A stretch of DNA of 64,000 bases. It comes from Promicromonosporaceae bacterium. GTDB lineage: Bacteria; Actinomycetota; Actinomycetes; Actinomycetales; Cellulomonadaceae. Shown here piece by piece: positions 47,687 to 59,374 of the stretch. The stretch is from assembly GCA_009783295.1 (NCBI GenBank), contig WRHK01000010.1, positions 17,793 through 81,792 of the forward strand, in the 5' to 3' direction. The stretch's first letter is position 1. The number at the start of each line of letters is the position of its first letter. The translations under genes and the position numbers were made by a program. Under the pieces are notes generated by a model. The model had not been told where the DNA came from. It worked only from the letters and a program-made list of their open reading frames with translations, and searched no databases.

Positions 47687-48250
47687 TCAGAACATGCGCG
47701 GCGGCCTCGGGTAGAGCAGCTCGAACCGCTCGCACACGACCTCCATGCCGCGCGCGAACTCGTGCCCGACCTGCGGCAGCGTGCGGCGCCAGTAGGCCTC
47801 GTGCGCGGCACGCCACTCCTCGAGCGACCGGTTGCCCTCCCCCTCGAGGAAGGCGTGCTCCTCGCTCACGTCGTCGAACGCGACACGCGCGACCGCCGTC
47901 GTGCGGATGAGCGCGCGCGGCTCGCCCCGCCCGTCGAGGATCACCGCAAGGTCGCCCTTCGTGGGCAGCGGCTCGTCCTGCGCCTGGTACTCCCACACGG
48001 CGCCCGCGGTGGCGGTCTTGACCCCGCCGAGCACCAGCGCGAGCAGCTCGTCGGCCAGCTCCGGCGTGTCGCCGAACGACCACGCGGGCGGCGGCACGGT
48101 CTCCGTCCACCCCACCCCGACGACGGCGCCGGCACGCGCCATGCCCGCCCGCGCCCGGGCCAGCTCCCAGAACTGCTGGATCCGCCGTGCCTGCTCGACG
48201 TCGTCGGCGGGCGGCTCGGCGGCGTCGGGTGCGAAAAGGTCGTCGTCCAC
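47687..48250 (-). CDS. ASCH-domain protein
   Basis: WSFGDTPELADELLALVLGGVKTATAGAVWEYQAQDEPLPTKGDLAVILDGRGEPRALIRTT...VSEEHAFLEGEGNRSLEEWRAAHEAYW. Confidence 0.88.
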   Translation of the reverse strand: MDDDLFAPDAAEPPADDVEQARRIQQFWELARARAGMARAGAVVGVGWTETVPPPAWSFGDTPELADELLALVLGGVKTATAGAVWEYQAQDEPLPTKGDLAVILDGRGEPRALIRTTAVARVAFDDVSEEHAFLEGEGNRSLEEWRAAHEAYWRRTLPQVGHEFARGMEVVCERFELLYPRPPRMF

Positions 48251-48274
48251 GCACCCATCCAACCAACAATCCCC

Positions 48275-48336
48275 GTCGCAGGGAGGACGTCGGCCCGGTC
48301 CCGCGGACGGGACCGGGCCGACGTCGTCCCTGCGAC
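48275..48336 (-). terminator. Exceptionally long hairpin downstream of ilvC
   Basis: GTCGCAGGGAGGACGTCGGCCCGGTCCC-gcggac-GGGACCGGGCCGACGTCGTCCCTGCGAC, 27/28 bp paired. Confidence 0.85.
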
Positions 48337-48345
48337 GGAGCGGGG

Positions 48346-49380
<1,035 letters not shown>

Positions 49381-49398
49381 CTAAAGCGTAGGTCGGTA

Positions 49399-49923
49399 CT
49401 AGGCGGAGGTCCGGACGCGCTCGAGCGCCCGGTCGGTGATGGACCGCGACCCGCGCCCGATGGCGATGGTCCCGGACTTGACGATCTCGCGGATGCCGTA
49501 GGGCTCGAGCGCGCTGACCAGCGCGTTGAGCTTGGCGTCGGTGCCGATGGCCTCGACCACGACGGTGTCGGTCACGACGTCGACGACGTGGGCGCGGAAC
49601 AGGTTGACGACCTCGATCACGCCGGACCGGGTCTCCTTGTCCGCGCGGACCTTGACCAGCAGCAGCTGGCGGCCCACGGACGCCTCGTGGTCGAGCTCGA
49701 CGATCTTGATCACGTGCACCAGCTTGTTGAGCTGCTTGGTGACCTGCTCGAGCGGCAGCTCGTCGACGTCGACCACGACGGTGATGCGCGAGATCTCCTC
49801 GTGCTCCGTGGGCCCGACGGCGAGCGAGTGGATGTTGAACGCGCGGCGGGCGAACAGGCCCGCGACGCGCGTGAGCACGCCGGGCTTGTTCTCGACCAGC
49901 ACGGACAGGGTGTGGCGGGTCAT
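49399..49923 (-). CDS. ilvN: Acetolactate synthase small subunit
   Basis: MTRHTLSVLVENKPGVLTRVAGLFARRAFNIHSLAVGPTEHEEISRITVVV. Confidence 0.97.
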   Translation of the reverse strand: MTRHTLSVLVENKPGVLTRVAGLFARRAFNIHSLAVGPTEHEEISRITVVVDVDELPLEQVTKQLNKLVHVIKIVELDHEASVGRQLLLVKVRADKETRSGVIEVVNLFRAHVVDVVTDTVVVEAIGTDAKLNALVSALEPYGIREIVKSGTIAIGRGSRSITDRALERVRTSA

Positions 49924-49928
49924 CGTGC

Positions 49929-51767
49929 TCAGTCCTCTCGGTCCCACGACGGCGAGATGCCGCGCGCGTACTGGATCTCGTCGTTGCTCACGCCCGCGGC
50001 CACCATGGGCCACACGAGCGCGTCGCGCGAGACGGTGAAGTCGACGACGACGGGGCGGTCGTCGATCTCGTTGGCCCGCTTGATGGCGTCGTCGACCTCG
50101 GCCGGCGACTCGACGCGGATGCCCACCGCGTCGTACGCCTCGGCGAGCTTGACGAAGTCGGGCACCCTGCGCGTGCCGTGGCCCGTGTGCAGGTCGGTGT
50201 TGGAGTAGCGCTGGTCGTAGAACAGCGTCTGCCACTGCCGCACCATGCCGAGCGAGCTGTTGTTGATCAGCGCCACCTTGATGGGGATGTCGTTGATCGA
50301 GCAGGTGGCCAGCTCCTGGTTGGTCATCTGGAAGCAGCCGTCGCCGTCGATCGCCCAGACGTTGGCGTCGGGGCGGCCCACCTTGGCGCCCATGGCGGCG
50401 GGGACCGCGTAGCCCATGGTGCCGAGGCCGCCGGAGTTGATCCAGGTGCGCGGGTGCTCGTAGGTGATGAACTGCGAGGCCCACATCTGGTGCTGGCCCA
50501 CGCCGGCCACGATCACGGCGTCGGGGCCGTTGATCTCGCCGACGCGCTGGATCACGTGCTGCGGCGAGAGCAGGCCGTCGTCCGTGGGCGTGTAGCCGAG
50601 CGGGTAGGCGGCGCGCCACTCGTCGATCTGGTGCCACCAGCCGGCCAGGTCGGGCAGGCCGGAACGCTCGTGCTCGGCCTGCAGCGCCGGCACCAGGTCG
50701 GCGAAGACCTCTCGCAGGTCGCCCACGATCGGCACGTCCGCGGTGCGGTTCTTGCCGATCTCGGCCGGGTCGATGTCGGCGTGCACGACGGCGGCGTGCG
50801 GGGCGAAGCTCGAGAGCAGGCCCGTGACGCGGTCGTCGAACCGGGCGCCGAGGGCCACGATCAGGTCGGCCTTCTGCAGCGCGGCGACGGCAGGCACGGT
50901 GCCGTGCATTCCGGGCATGCCCAGGTGCTGCGGGTGCGTGTCGGGCACGGCTCCGCGGGCCATGAGCGTCGTGACGACGGGGGCGCCGGAGACGTCGACG
51001 AGCTTGCGCAGGCCGTCCCACGCCTGCGCGCGGATCACGCCGCCGCCGACGTAGAGCACGGGCCGGCGCGCCGTCGCGAGCAGCCGCGCGGCCTCGCGCA
51101 CCTGCTTGGCGTGCGGCTTGGTCACCGGGTGGTAGCCCGGCAGGCGCGTGTCGGTGGGCCACGTGAAGCGGGTCTGGCCCTGCAGCGCCGACTTGGCGAT
51201 GTCCACGAGCACGGGGCCGGGGCGGCCGGTCGAGGCGATGTGGAACGCCTCGGCGATGGTGCGCGGGATGTCGTCCGGGTTCGTCACCAGGTACGAGTGC
51301 TTGGTGACCGGCATCGTGATGCCCACGATGTCGGCCTCCTGGAAGGCGTCCGTGCCGATCATCGACGCGCCGACCTGACCGGTGATCGCGACCATCGGGA
51401 TCGAGTCCATGTTGGCGTCGGCCAGGGGCGTCACCAGGTTGGTGGCACCGGGGCCCGACGTCGCCATCGTGACGCCCACGCGGCCCGTGGCGTGCGCGTA
51501 GCCGGACGCGGCGTGGCCGCCGCCCTGCTCGTGGCGCACCAGGATGTGGCGCAGGCGGGTGGAGTCGAGCAGCGGGTCGTACAGCGGGAGGATGGCGCCG
51601 CCGGGGAGGCCGAAGATGACGTCCGCACCGACCTCCTCGAGCGAGCGGACGACTGACTGCGCGCCAGTCATCGCCTCGCCGGCCGCGGTCGAAGCCGCCT
51701 GCGTGCCGGGGAGGACGACGGAGCTGCGCGCGGCGACCTGTGCGGGACTGGGGGTCGGCGTAGCCAT
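49929..51767 (-). CDS. ilvB: Acetolactate synthase large subunit
   Basis: [67 protein letters not shown]. Confidence 0.97.
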   Translation of the reverse strand: MATPTPSPAQVAARSSVVLPGTQAASTAAGEAMTGAQSVVRSLEEVGADVIFGLPGGAILPLYDPLLDSTRLRHILVRHEQGGGHAASGYAHATGRVGVTMATSGPGATNLVTPLADANMDSIPMVAITGQVGASMIGTDAFQEADIVGITMPVTKHSYLVTNPDDIPRTIAEAFHIASTGRPGPVLVDIAKSALQGQTRFTWPTDTRLPGYHPVTKPHAKQVREAARLLATARRPVLYVGGGVIRAQAWDGLRKLVDVSGAPVVTTLMARGAVPDTHPQHLGMPGMHGTVPAVAALQKADLIVALGARFDDRVTGLLSSFAPHAAVVHADIDPAEIGKNRTADVPIVGDLREVFADLVPALQAEHERSGLPDLAGWWHQIDEWRAAYPLGYTPTDDGLLSPQHVIQRVGEINGPDAVIVAGVGQHQMWASQFITYEHPRTWINSGGLGTMGYAVPAAMGAKVGRPDANVWAIDGDGCFQMTNQELATCSINDIPIKVALINNSSLGMVRQWQTLFYDQRYSNTDLHTGHGTRRVPDFVKLAEAYDAVGIRVESPAEVDDAIKRANEIDDRPVVVDFTVSRDALVWPMVAAGVSNDEIQYARGISPSWDRED

Positions 51768-51804
51768 CGGTGTCTCCTGCCGTTCAGTGGGACTCGGGGC
51801 AATG

Positions 51805-51853
51805 AAAAACCCCCCGGATCCCAGGGATGGTGCTGCTGGGACGATCGAGGGGT
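51805..51853 (-). terminator. ilvB leader intrinsic terminator
   Basis: Minus strand CCCC...TCCCAG...CTGGGA...GGGGGG TTTTT. Confidence 0.8.
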
Positions 51854-51887
51854 GAGCGCGCTGACGATGCCGTCGGAACGTCTGGGG

Positions 51888-51932
51888 TTAGCCAGCGCGC
51901 CCGGGGAGTACTACGAGGCGGATCGTCTGCAT
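51888..51932 (-). CDS. ilvB leader peptide MQTIRLVVLPGRAG
   Basis: 14-codon ORF with Ile/Leu/Val/Val/Leu run, followed by an intrinsic terminator, upstream of ilvB. Confidence 0.85.
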   Translation of the reverse strand: MQTIRLVVLPGRAG

Positions 51933-52026
51933 GCACGGAAACCTACGCCTCGGCGGCGCGCGATGTCACGCCGCGTGGCGCTCTTCCCACATCCTGGGAT
52001 CGCTGATCGGCTCTCGGACGCCGCCG

Positions 52027-52052
52027 GGCGCGACGTCACGCGACGTCGCGCC
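52027..52052 (-). terminator. 10-bp perfect hairpin overlapping the ABC permease stop codon
   Basis: GGCGCGACGT-cacgcg-ACGTCGCGCC. Confidence 0.6.
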
Positions 52053-53109
52053 GCCGGAACACCAGGTACGCGGCGAGCGAGAGCACCGCGGTCACGCCGA
52101 GCAGGAACAGGCCGCCCTGGACGGGCGTGACCAGGTGCTCGACGGTGGTGCACGACATCCCGGTGTCCGACGGGACGCAGCGGTCGGTCGTGTAGACCTC
52201 CCCGCCGTGCAGCCACGCGGAGAGGTTGACGGAGAAGAGCCAGCGCTGCAGGTCCCCCATCCCCCAGCGGAAGATCGTCTCGGCGCCCAGCCACGCGGCG
52301 GCGACGCCGATCGCCGCCGCCGCGTGCCGCAGCAGCATGCCGAGCGCGACGCCGGCCAAGGCCACGGCCGCCCCGGCGACGGCCAGCCGGCCGGTGAACG
52401 CCGCGATGTCGCCGACGACGCCGTCGGGCGCGCTGCCGACCGTCCCGACCACGGCGTACGCGGCGTAGGAGCCCGCCGCCGCGAGCGCGAACGCCACCAC
52501 CACGAGCGGTACGGCCCACGTCGCCGCCGCTCCGGCCTTCGACCAGAAGACGCGCGTGCGCCCCGGGACGAAGGTCAGCCAGAGGCCGATCGCGCCGGAC
52601 GCGAGCTCCGCCGTCACGAAGCTCACCGCGACGAGGAACACGGCGAACAGGAAGACGGGGGCGAGGTCGTCGAGCGCGGCGAGGCCGCCGAAACGCCGCC
52701 ACATCGATGTGTCGACCTGCCGGATCGCCGGGTCGACGGACCCGCCGTCGGCGCTCGCGCCGGTCACGCTGGACGGGTCGGCCGGCGGGAAGAAGTGCTG
52801 AACGGCCGGCAGGAACTGGTCGAGCGTCGGAGCCAGCTGGTCGCAGCCGTGGTCGGCGTCCGGGTTCGGGTCGGCCTGCTGGGACGCCAGGCAGTCGGAC
52901 ACGATCTGGTCGCCGTCCGTCGCCCACTGGGCCGCCTGCTGCTGGTAGGACACGCGCGCCTGCCGGATCGCCGCGGCGCTCGGCGGCCGCGCGTCGAACC
53001 CGGCCACCACGGTGCTGAGCACCACGACGCCCACGAGCCCGATCCCCACCCAGAGCGCGACGCGGCGAGCACGGTACCGGCGCAGCTCGACGCGCAGCAG
53101 GCGGCTCAT
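52036..53109 (-). CDS. ABC-2 type transporter permease
   Basis: MSRLLRVELRRYRARRVALWVGIGLVGVVVLSTVVAGF; multiple TM segments; overlaps ATPase gene by 4 nt. Confidence 0.88.
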   Translation of the reverse strand: MSRLLRVELRRYRARRVALWVGIGLVGVVVLSTVVAGFDARPPSAAAIRQARVSYQQQAAQWATDGDQIVSDCLASQQADPNPDADHGCDQLAPTLDQFLPAVQHFFPPADPSSVTGASADGGSVDPAIRQVDTSMWRRFGGLAALDDLAPVFLFAVFLVAVSFVTAELASGAIGLWLTFVPGRTRVFWSKAGAAATWAVPLVVVAFALAAAGSYAAYAVVGTVGSAPDGVVGDIAAFTGRLAVAGAAVALAGVALGMLLRHAAAAIGVAAAWLGAETIFRWGMGDLQRWLFSVNLSAWLHGGEVYTTDRCVPSDTGMSCTTVEHLVTPVQGGLFLLGVTAVLSLAAYLVFRRRDVA

Positions 53110-54056
53110 GCGGCCGCCCCCGCCGTCGCGCGGGCGCTCTCGCCCTCGGTGAGCCCCAGGAACACCTGTTCCAGGCCTTGGTGCTCCTGGACCAGCTCGC
53201 TGACCCACAGGCCCTGCACTCCGAGCGCCCGGGACACCACGGCTGGGTCGGCGACGCCGTCGACCACGAGCGAGCCGTGGTCCGCGCGGACGGCGAAGCC
53301 GGCGGCGTCGAGCACCTTGCGTGCCGCCTCGGCGTCGCCCACGCGCACCCGCACCGACGCGCCGCCGGCGCCGACGATGTCGGCGACCCGCCCCGACGCG
53401 AGCAGCCGCCCGCGGGCGACGATCGACACGGTGTCGGCCACCTGCTCCACCTCGGCCAGGATGTGGCTCGACACGAGCACGGTGCGGCCCTGGTCGGCCA
53501 GCGACCGCATCGTCTCGCGGATCTCGCGGATGCCCGCGGGGTCGAGCCCGTTGGTGGGCTCGTCGAAGATCAGCAAGTCTGGGTCCTTGAGCAGCGTGGC
53601 CGCCACGGCCAGGCGCTGCTTCATGCCCAGCGAGTAGGTCCGGTACCGGTCCCGGGCCCGGTCGGTCAGCCCGACGTGCTCCAGCACCTCGCCGACGCGC
53701 GTCGACGGCGCGTCGATGGCCTGCGCGAGCAGGTCGAGGTTGCGCCGCCCGCTGAACGCGGGGAAGAACTTGGGGCTCTCGACGATGGCCCCTACACGCC
53801 CGACCACCTCGTCGAGGCGCTCGGGCACCGGGGTGCCGAAGATCCGCATCGTCCCGGCGTCGGCCCGCACCAGCCCGAGCAGCATCCGGATGGTCGTCGT
53901 CTTGCCCGACCCGTTCGGCCCGAGGAACCCGTGGACGCCCCCGGCGGGGACGACCAGGTCGAGGTTCTCGACCCCGACCGTGCGCCCTCTGCGGGTGCGG
54001 TAGACCTTGCGGAGGCCCGCCGTCTCGATCGCGGGGACGTCGTCGTCCAGTGGCAT
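53106..54056 (-). CDS. ABC transporter ATP-binding protein
   Basis: GFLGPNGSGKTTTIRMLLGLV; YSLGMKQRLAVAATLLKDPDLLIFDEPTNGLDPAGI. Confidence 0.96.
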   Translation of the reverse strand: MPLDDDVPAIETAGLRKVYRTRRGRTVGVENLDLVVPAGGVHGFLGPNGSGKTTTIRMLLGLVRADAGTMRIFGTPVPERLDEVVGRVGAIVESPKFFPAFSGRRNLDLLAQAIDAPSTRVGEVLEHVGLTDRARDRYRTYSLGMKQRLAVAATLLKDPDLLIFDEPTNGLDPAGIREIRETMRSLADQGRTVLVSSHILAEVEQVADTVSIVARGRLLASGRVADIVGAGGASVRVRVGDAEAARKVLDAAGFAVRADHGSLVVDGVADPAVVSRALGVQGLWVSELVQEHQGLEQVFLGLTEGESARATAGAAA

Positions 54057-54128
54057 GGCGCAGACAGTAGGGCATCCCAGGTACCGGGCAGAAGACCCCC
54101 AGGAGTTTCACCCGCTGCGCGGAGCGTC

Positions 54129-55823
54129 CTACTCGAGCACGGCGCCCCGCGAGGCCGACTGCACCAGCTTCGTGTACTTCGACAGCACGCCCCGCGTGTA
54201 CCCGTGCGCCAGCGGCGCCCAGCCCTCGCGGCGGCCGGCGAGCTCCGCGTCGTCGACCAGCAGCTCGAGCGTCTTGTTGCGGACGTCGAGGCGGATGCGG
54301 TCGCCGTCGCGCACGAACGCGATCGGCCCGCTGTCCACCGCCTCCGGGGCGATGTGCCCCACGCACAGGCCCGTCGTGCCGCCCGAGAAGCGGCCGTCGG
54401 TGATGAGGAGGACGTCCTTGCCGAGCCCGGCGCCCTTGATGGCGCCGGTGATCGCGAGCATCTCGCGCATGCCCGGCCCGCCCTTGGGCCCCTCATACCG
54501 GATCACGACGACGTCGCCCTCGGTGATGGTGCCGTCCTCGAGTGCGTCGAGCGCGGCACGCTCCCGCTCGAACACGCGCGCGGTCCCCTCGAACACGTCG
54601 TCCGTGAACCCCGCCGACTTCACGACGGCGCCGTCGGGCGCGAGCGAGCCGTGCAGGATCGTGATCCCGCCCGTGGCGTGGATGGGGTTGTTCATCGCGC
54701 GCAGGATGTTGCCGTCCGGGTCCGGCGGGTTGATGTCGGCGAGGTTCTCGGCGACCGTGCGCCCGGTGACGGTGAGTGCGTCGCCGTGCAGCAGCCCGGC
54801 CTCCAGCAGCGCCTTCATCACCACGGGGACGCCGCCCACCCGGTCGACGTCGTTCATGACGTACCGGCCGAACGGCTTGAGGTCGCCCAGGTGCGGCACC
54901 CGGTCGCCGACGCGGTCGAAGTCGGCGAGCGTGAGGACGACGTCGGCCTCGTGCGCGATCGCCAGCAGGTGCAGCACCGCGTTGGTCGAGCCGCCGAACG
55001 CCATGACCACCGCGATGGCGTTCTCGAACGCCTCCTTGGTGAGGATCTGCCGGGCCGTGATCCCCTGCTTGAGCAGGTTCACCACGGCCTCGCCCGAGCG
55101 GTGCGCCCAGGCGTCACGACGCCGGTCCGCCGACGGCGGCGACGCGCTGCCCGGCAGCGACATGCCGAGCGCCTCGGCCGCCGACGCCATCGTGTTGGCC
55201 GTGTACATGCCGCCGCACGCGCCCTCGCCCGGGCAGATGGCCCGCTCGATGCGGTCGACGTCCTCCTCGCTCATCAGCCCGCGCGCGCACGCCCCGACGG
55301 CCTCGAACGCGTCGATGATCGTGACCTGCTTCTCCGACCCGTCGGTGAGCTTGACCCAGCCGGGCATGATCGACCCGGCGTAGAGGAACACGCTCGCGAG
55401 GTCGAGCCGCGCGGCCGCCATGAGCATCCCGGGCAGCGACTTGTCGCACCCGGCCAGCAGCACCGAGCCGTCGAGCCTCTCGGCGGACATCACCACCTCG
55501 ACCGAGTCCGCGATGACGTCGCGTGACACGAGCGAGAAGTGCATCCCCTCGTGGCCCATCGAGATCCCGTCGGACACCGAGATCGTCCCGAACTCCAGCG
55601 GGTAGCCGCCCCCGGCGTGCACGCCCTCCTTGCACGCCTGGGCGAGCCGGTCGAGCGAGAGGTTGCAGGGCGTGATCTCGTTCCACGAGCTGGCGACGCC
55701 GATCTGGGGTTTGCCCCAGTCCTCGTCCCCCATGCCGACGGCGCGGAGCATGCCCCGCGACGCCGTCGCCTCGAGTCCGTCGGTGACCTGCCGAGACCTC
55801 GGCTTGATGTCAGGCGCGCTCAT
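54129..55823 (-). CDS. ilvD: Dihydroxy-acid dehydratase (564-aa form)
   Basis: [93 protein letters not shown]. Confidence 0.94.
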   Translation of the reverse strand: MSAPDIKPRSRQVTDGLEATASRGMLRAVGMGDEDWGKPQIGVASSWNEITPCNLSLDRLAQACKEGVHAGGGYPLEFGTISVSDGISMGHEGMHFSLVSRDVIADSVEVVMSAERLDGSVLLAGCDKSLPGMLMAAARLDLASVFLYAGSIMPGWVKLTDGSEKQVTIIDAFEAVGACARGLMSEEDVDRIERAICPGEGACGGMYTANTMASAAEALGMSLPGSASPPSADRRRDAWAHRSGEAVVNLLKQGITARQILTKEAFENAIAVVMAFGGSTNAVLHLLAIAHEADVVLTLADFDRVGDRVPHLGDLKPFGRYVMNDVDRVGGVPVVMKALLEAGLLHGDALTVTGRTVAENLADINPPDPDGNILRAMNNPIHATGGITILHGSLAPDGAVVKSAGFTDDVFEGTARVFERERAALDALEDGTITEGDVVVIRYEGPKGGPGMREMLAITGAIKGAGLGKDVLLITDGRFSGGTTGLCVGHIAPEAVDSGPIAFVRDGDRIRLDVRNKTLELLVDDAELAGRREGWAPLAHGYTRGVLSKYTKLVQSASRGAVLE

Positions 55824-55854
55824 GGGGCGAGCGTCCCACCTGGACGCTCGCCCC
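55824..55854 (-). terminator. 13-bp perfect hairpin between the two ilvD genes, abutting the ilvD start codon
   Basis: GGGGCGAGCGTCC-cacct-GGACGCTCGCCCC; ATG complement is 55821-55823. Confidence 0.75.
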
Positions 55855-55868
55855 GCTAGAGGACGCGC

Positions 55869-57731
55869 TCAGCGCCGCTTGATGAGCGAGACGTCGCGCA
55901 CGGCGCCGCGGTCGGCCGACGTCGCCATCGCGGCGTACGCCTGGAGGGCCGGCGACACGTAGCGGTCGCGGTCCTTCGGCTGCCACGGGTTCTCGGACGA
56001 CTCCATCTTGGCGCGGCGCTCCGCGAGCACCTCGTCCGGCACGTTGACGCGGATGACGCGCGTCTCGACGTCGATCTCGATCTCGTCGCCGTCCTCGACC
56101 AGGCCGATGGTGCCGCCCGCGGCGGCCTCCGGGGACACGTGGCCCACGGAGATGCCCGACGACCCCCCCGAGAACCGGCCGTCGGTGATGAGCGCGACGA
56201 CCTTGCCCAGGCCGCGGCCCTTGATGAACGACGTCGGGTAGAGCATCTCCTGCATGCCCGGCCCGCCCGCCGGCCCCTCGTACCGCACGACGACGACGTG
56301 CCCGGGCTCGACCTGCTTGTTCAGGATCTTCTCGACGGCCTGCTCCTGCGACTCGACCACCAGGGCCTTGCCGACGAAGTGGAAGACGTCGGGGTCGATG
56401 CCCGCGGTCTTGATGATGGCGCCGTCCACGGCGAGGTTGCCCTTGAGCACGGCCAGGCCGCCCTCGACGGTGTAGGCGTGCTCGACGTCGCGGATGCAGC
56501 CCTCGGCCGCGTCGGTGTCGAGCGAGTCCCACACGTTCGACGTCGAGAACGCCTGCGTGGTCCGCACGCCGCCGGGGGCGGCGTGGAACAGCTGCAGCGC
56601 GCGGTCCGTGGCCTTGCCGCCGCGGATGTCCCAGGCGTCCAGCCATGCGCCCAGCGTGGGCGTGTGCACGGAGGTGACGTCGCGGTCCAGCAGCCCGGCG
56701 CGGTCCAGCTCGCCCAGCAGGGCGGGGATGCCGCCGGCGCGGTGGACGTCCTCCATGTGGTAGTTCGGGTGGTTCGGCGCGACCTTGCTCAGGCACGGCA
56801 CGCGGCGCGAGATCGCGTCGATGTCGTCGAGCGTGAAGTCGACCTCCGCCTCCTGCGCGGCGGCGAGGATGTGCAGCACCGTGTTGGTGGAGCCGCCCAT
56901 CGCGACGTCGAGCGTCATCGCGTTGGTGAACGCCGCCTTGGTGACGATGCCGCGCGGGGTGGCCGTGTCGTCCTCGTCCTCGTAGTAGCGCTTGGCGAGG
57001 TCGACGATGGTGCGGCCCGCCTCGAGGAACAGGTCCTTGCGCGCCGTGTGCGTGGCCAGCGTCGAGCCGTTGCCCGGCAGCGACAGGCCCAGCGCCTCGG
57101 TGAGGCAGTTCATCGAGTTCGCGGTGAACATGCCGGAGCACGACCCGCACGTGGGGCAGGCGTTCTCCTCGACCTTGCCCAGCGCGTCGTCGGTGACGTT
57201 GTCGTCCGCCGAGTAGTTGATCGCGTTGATCAGGTTGAGCTTGGTCTGCGCGACGCCGTCGACGACGATCGCCTTGCCGGCCTCCATCGGGCCGCCGGAC
57301 ACGAAGATCGTGGGGATGTTCAGGCGCAGCGCGGCGTTGAGCATGCCCGGCGTGATCTTGTCGCAGTTCGAGATGCACACGAGCGCGTCGGCCGTGTGCG
57401 CGTTCACCATGTACTCGACCGAGTCGGCGATCAGGTCGCGGCTGGGCAGCGAGTAGAGCATGCCGCCGTGGCCCATCGCGATGCCGTCGTCGACGGCGAT
57501 CGTGTTGAACTCCTTGGCGACGCCGCCCGCCTCGCGGATCGCGGAGGCGACGAGGTCGCCCATGTCCTTGAGGTGGACGTGCCCGGGCACGAACTGGGTG
57601 TAGGAGTTGGCGATCGCGATGATCGGCTTGCCGAAGTCCTCGGAGCCCATGCCGGTGGCGCGCCAGAGGGCGCGCGCACCAGCCATGTTGCGACCGTGAG
57701 TAGAGGTGCGGGAACGCAGGGGCCGGCTCAT
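55869..57731 (-). CDS. ilvD: Dihydroxy-acid dehydratase (620-aa form)
   Basis: [108 protein letters not shown]. Confidence 0.96.
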   Translation of the reverse strand: MSRPLRSRTSTHGRNMAGARALWRATGMGSEDFGKPIIAIANSYTQFVPGHVHLKDMGDLVASAIREAGGVAKEFNTIAVDDGIAMGHGGMLYSLPSRDLIADSVEYMVNAHTADALVCISNCDKITPGMLNAALRLNIPTIFVSGGPMEAGKAIVVDGVAQTKLNLINAINYSADDNVTDDALGKVEENACPTCGSCSGMFTANSMNCLTEALGLSLPGNGSTLATHTARKDLFLEAGRTIVDLAKRYYEDEDDTATPRGIVTKAAFTNAMTLDVAMGGSTNTVLHILAAAQEAEVDFTLDDIDAISRRVPCLSKVAPNHPNYHMEDVHRAGGIPALLGELDRAGLLDRDVTSVHTPTLGAWLDAWDIRGGKATDRALQLFHAAPGGVRTTQAFSTSNVWDSLDTDAAEGCIRDVEHAYTVEGGLAVLKGNLAVDGAIIKTAGIDPDVFHFVGKALVVESQEQAVEKILNKQVEPGHVVVVRYEGPAGGPGMQEMLYPTSFIKGRGLGKVVALITDGRFSGGSSGISVGHVSPEAAAGGTIGLVEDGDEIEIDVETRVIRVNVPDEVLAERRAKMESSENPWQPKDRDRYVSPALQAYAAMATSADRGAVRDVSLIKRR

Positions 57732-57787
57732 GGCGTCACCCTACGCCGGTGTCCACGGACCGGTCCCCATCCGTCCGCGGGCTGACC

Positions 57788-59314
57788 CTAGTCGCCCGAC
57801 GTGTGCACGCCCTCGACGGCGTCGGCCGAGCGCATCCGGCGCAGCACCCACGGGCCGAGAGCCGCGACGAGGCCCGCGAACACGAGCGCGACCCCGCCGA
57901 TCCCGCCGAAGAACGGCGTCGGCGCGACGTTCTCGGTCGCCTGCACCAGCTGCGCGGTGATGGCCTGGCCCGCCGCGGGCGCCAGGAACCAGAGCGCCAT
58001 CGCCTGCCCACGGAACGCCCGCGGGGCGAGAAGCGTCGTGGCGGCCAGCCCCACGGGCGACAGGCACAGCTCGCCCAGCGTCTGGATCACGTAGACCAGG
58101 CCCAGCACCCATGCCCCGGTCTTGGCCTCGCCCGACGCCGCCGACATGATCGCGAGGAACAGGAACGACAGCGCCGCCAGCGCGAGGCCGATCGCGAACT
58201 TGTACGGGGTGGCCGGCCGGTCCTTGGTCTTGAGCCAGATCCACGCGAACACGGGCGCCAGGACGATGATCCCGAGCGGGTTGATCGACTGGAACGTCTC
58301 CGGGCTGAAGTGGTGCCACCACAGGAAGCTGAGCGTCGTCTCGTCGCGGGCGTACGTCGACAGCGTCGTCGCCGCCTGCTCGAAGATCATGAAGAAGAGC
58401 ATCGCTGCGACGAACAGCGGGATGTAGGCGAGCAGGCGGCTGCGCTCGGCCCCGGTCACCTTGGGCGACCGGTAGATGACGATGAAGAACAGGATCGGCG
58501 TCACGAACGCCAGGTAGCTCAGGGCGTCGATGATGGCGTTGAGCCCGAACGTCCCGTCGATCGCCGCGACGATCGCGTAGAGCGCCGCGACGCCGACGAC
58601 GATCCCCACGAGCAGCCGCACGACCTTCGGCCGCTCCTCGGCGCTGATCGGGTTCTCGATCCAGGACCCGGCCCCCGCGAGCAGCCGCCGCCCGCCCACG
58701 AACATGACCAGCGCGAACGCCATGCCGATCGCCGCGACGAGGAACCCTGCGTGGTAGCCCCAGGCGTGCCGCACCGCACCGACGATCAGCGGGCTGAAGA
58801 ACGAGCCGATGTTGATGCCCATGTAGAAGATCGAGAACGCCGACTGCCGCCGCGTGTCCTCCCGGCTGTACAGCTCGCCCACCATCGACGACACGTTCGG
58901 CTTGAGGAACCCCGTGCCCAGCGCGACGAGGCAGATTCCGAGCCAGGACGACGCCGGCGTCGGGATCGCCAGAGCCACGTGCCCGGCGGCGATGATCACG
59001 CCGCCCAGGAACGTCGCCCGGTACGCCCCGATGACGCGGTCGGCGAACCAGCCACCCACCACCGACAGCAGGTAGACGCCCGTGCCGTAGATGGAGACGA
59101 CCGCCACGCCCTGCGACTCCGGGATCCCGAGCCCCCCGTGGGCCAGGGTGTCCGTGATGTAGAAGACGAGGATGGCCCGCATGCCGTAGTAGCTGAACCG
59201 CTCCCACAGCTCGGTCCCGAAGAGCGTGAAGAGGGCCAGCGGGTGACCGAAGAACCGGCGATCGCCGGCGACGGCCGCCGCGGGAGTCGGGCGGTTCAGG
59301 TCAGGCGTGCTCAC
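57788..59314 (-). CDS. POT-family peptide MFS transporter
   Basis: GTELWERFSYYGMRAILVFYITDTL; FYMGINIGSFFSPLIVGAV; IYGTGVYLLSVVGGWFADRVIGAYRATFLGG. Confidence 0.94.
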   Translation of the reverse strand: MSTPDLNRPTPAAAVAGDRRFFGHPLALFTLFGTELWERFSYYGMRAILVFYITDTLAHGGLGIPESQGVAVVSIYGTGVYLLSVVGGWFADRVIGAYRATFLGGVIIAAGHVALAIPTPASSWLGICLVALGTGFLKPNVSSMVGELYSREDTRRQSAFSIFYMGINIGSFFSPLIVGAVRHAWGYHAGFLVAAIGMAFALVMFVGGRRLLAGAGSWIENPISAEERPKVVRLLVGIVVGVAALYAIVAAIDGTFGLNAIIDALSYLAFVTPILFFIVIYRSPKVTGAERSRLLAYIPLFVAAMLFFMIFEQAATTLSTYARDETTLSFLWWHHFSPETFQSINPLGIIVLAPVFAWIWLKTKDRPATPYKFAIGLALAALSFLFLAIMSAASGEAKTGAWVLGLVYVIQTLGELCLSPVGLAATTLLAPRAFRGQAMALWFLAPAAGQAITAQLVQATENVAPTPFFGGIGGVALVFAGLVAALGPWVLRRMRSADAVEGVHTSGD

Positions 59315-59374
59315 CGCACGATGCTCGCACCGTCGGCCGCCCCCCGCCGGGCCGGGGACGATCGATCGCCCGCG

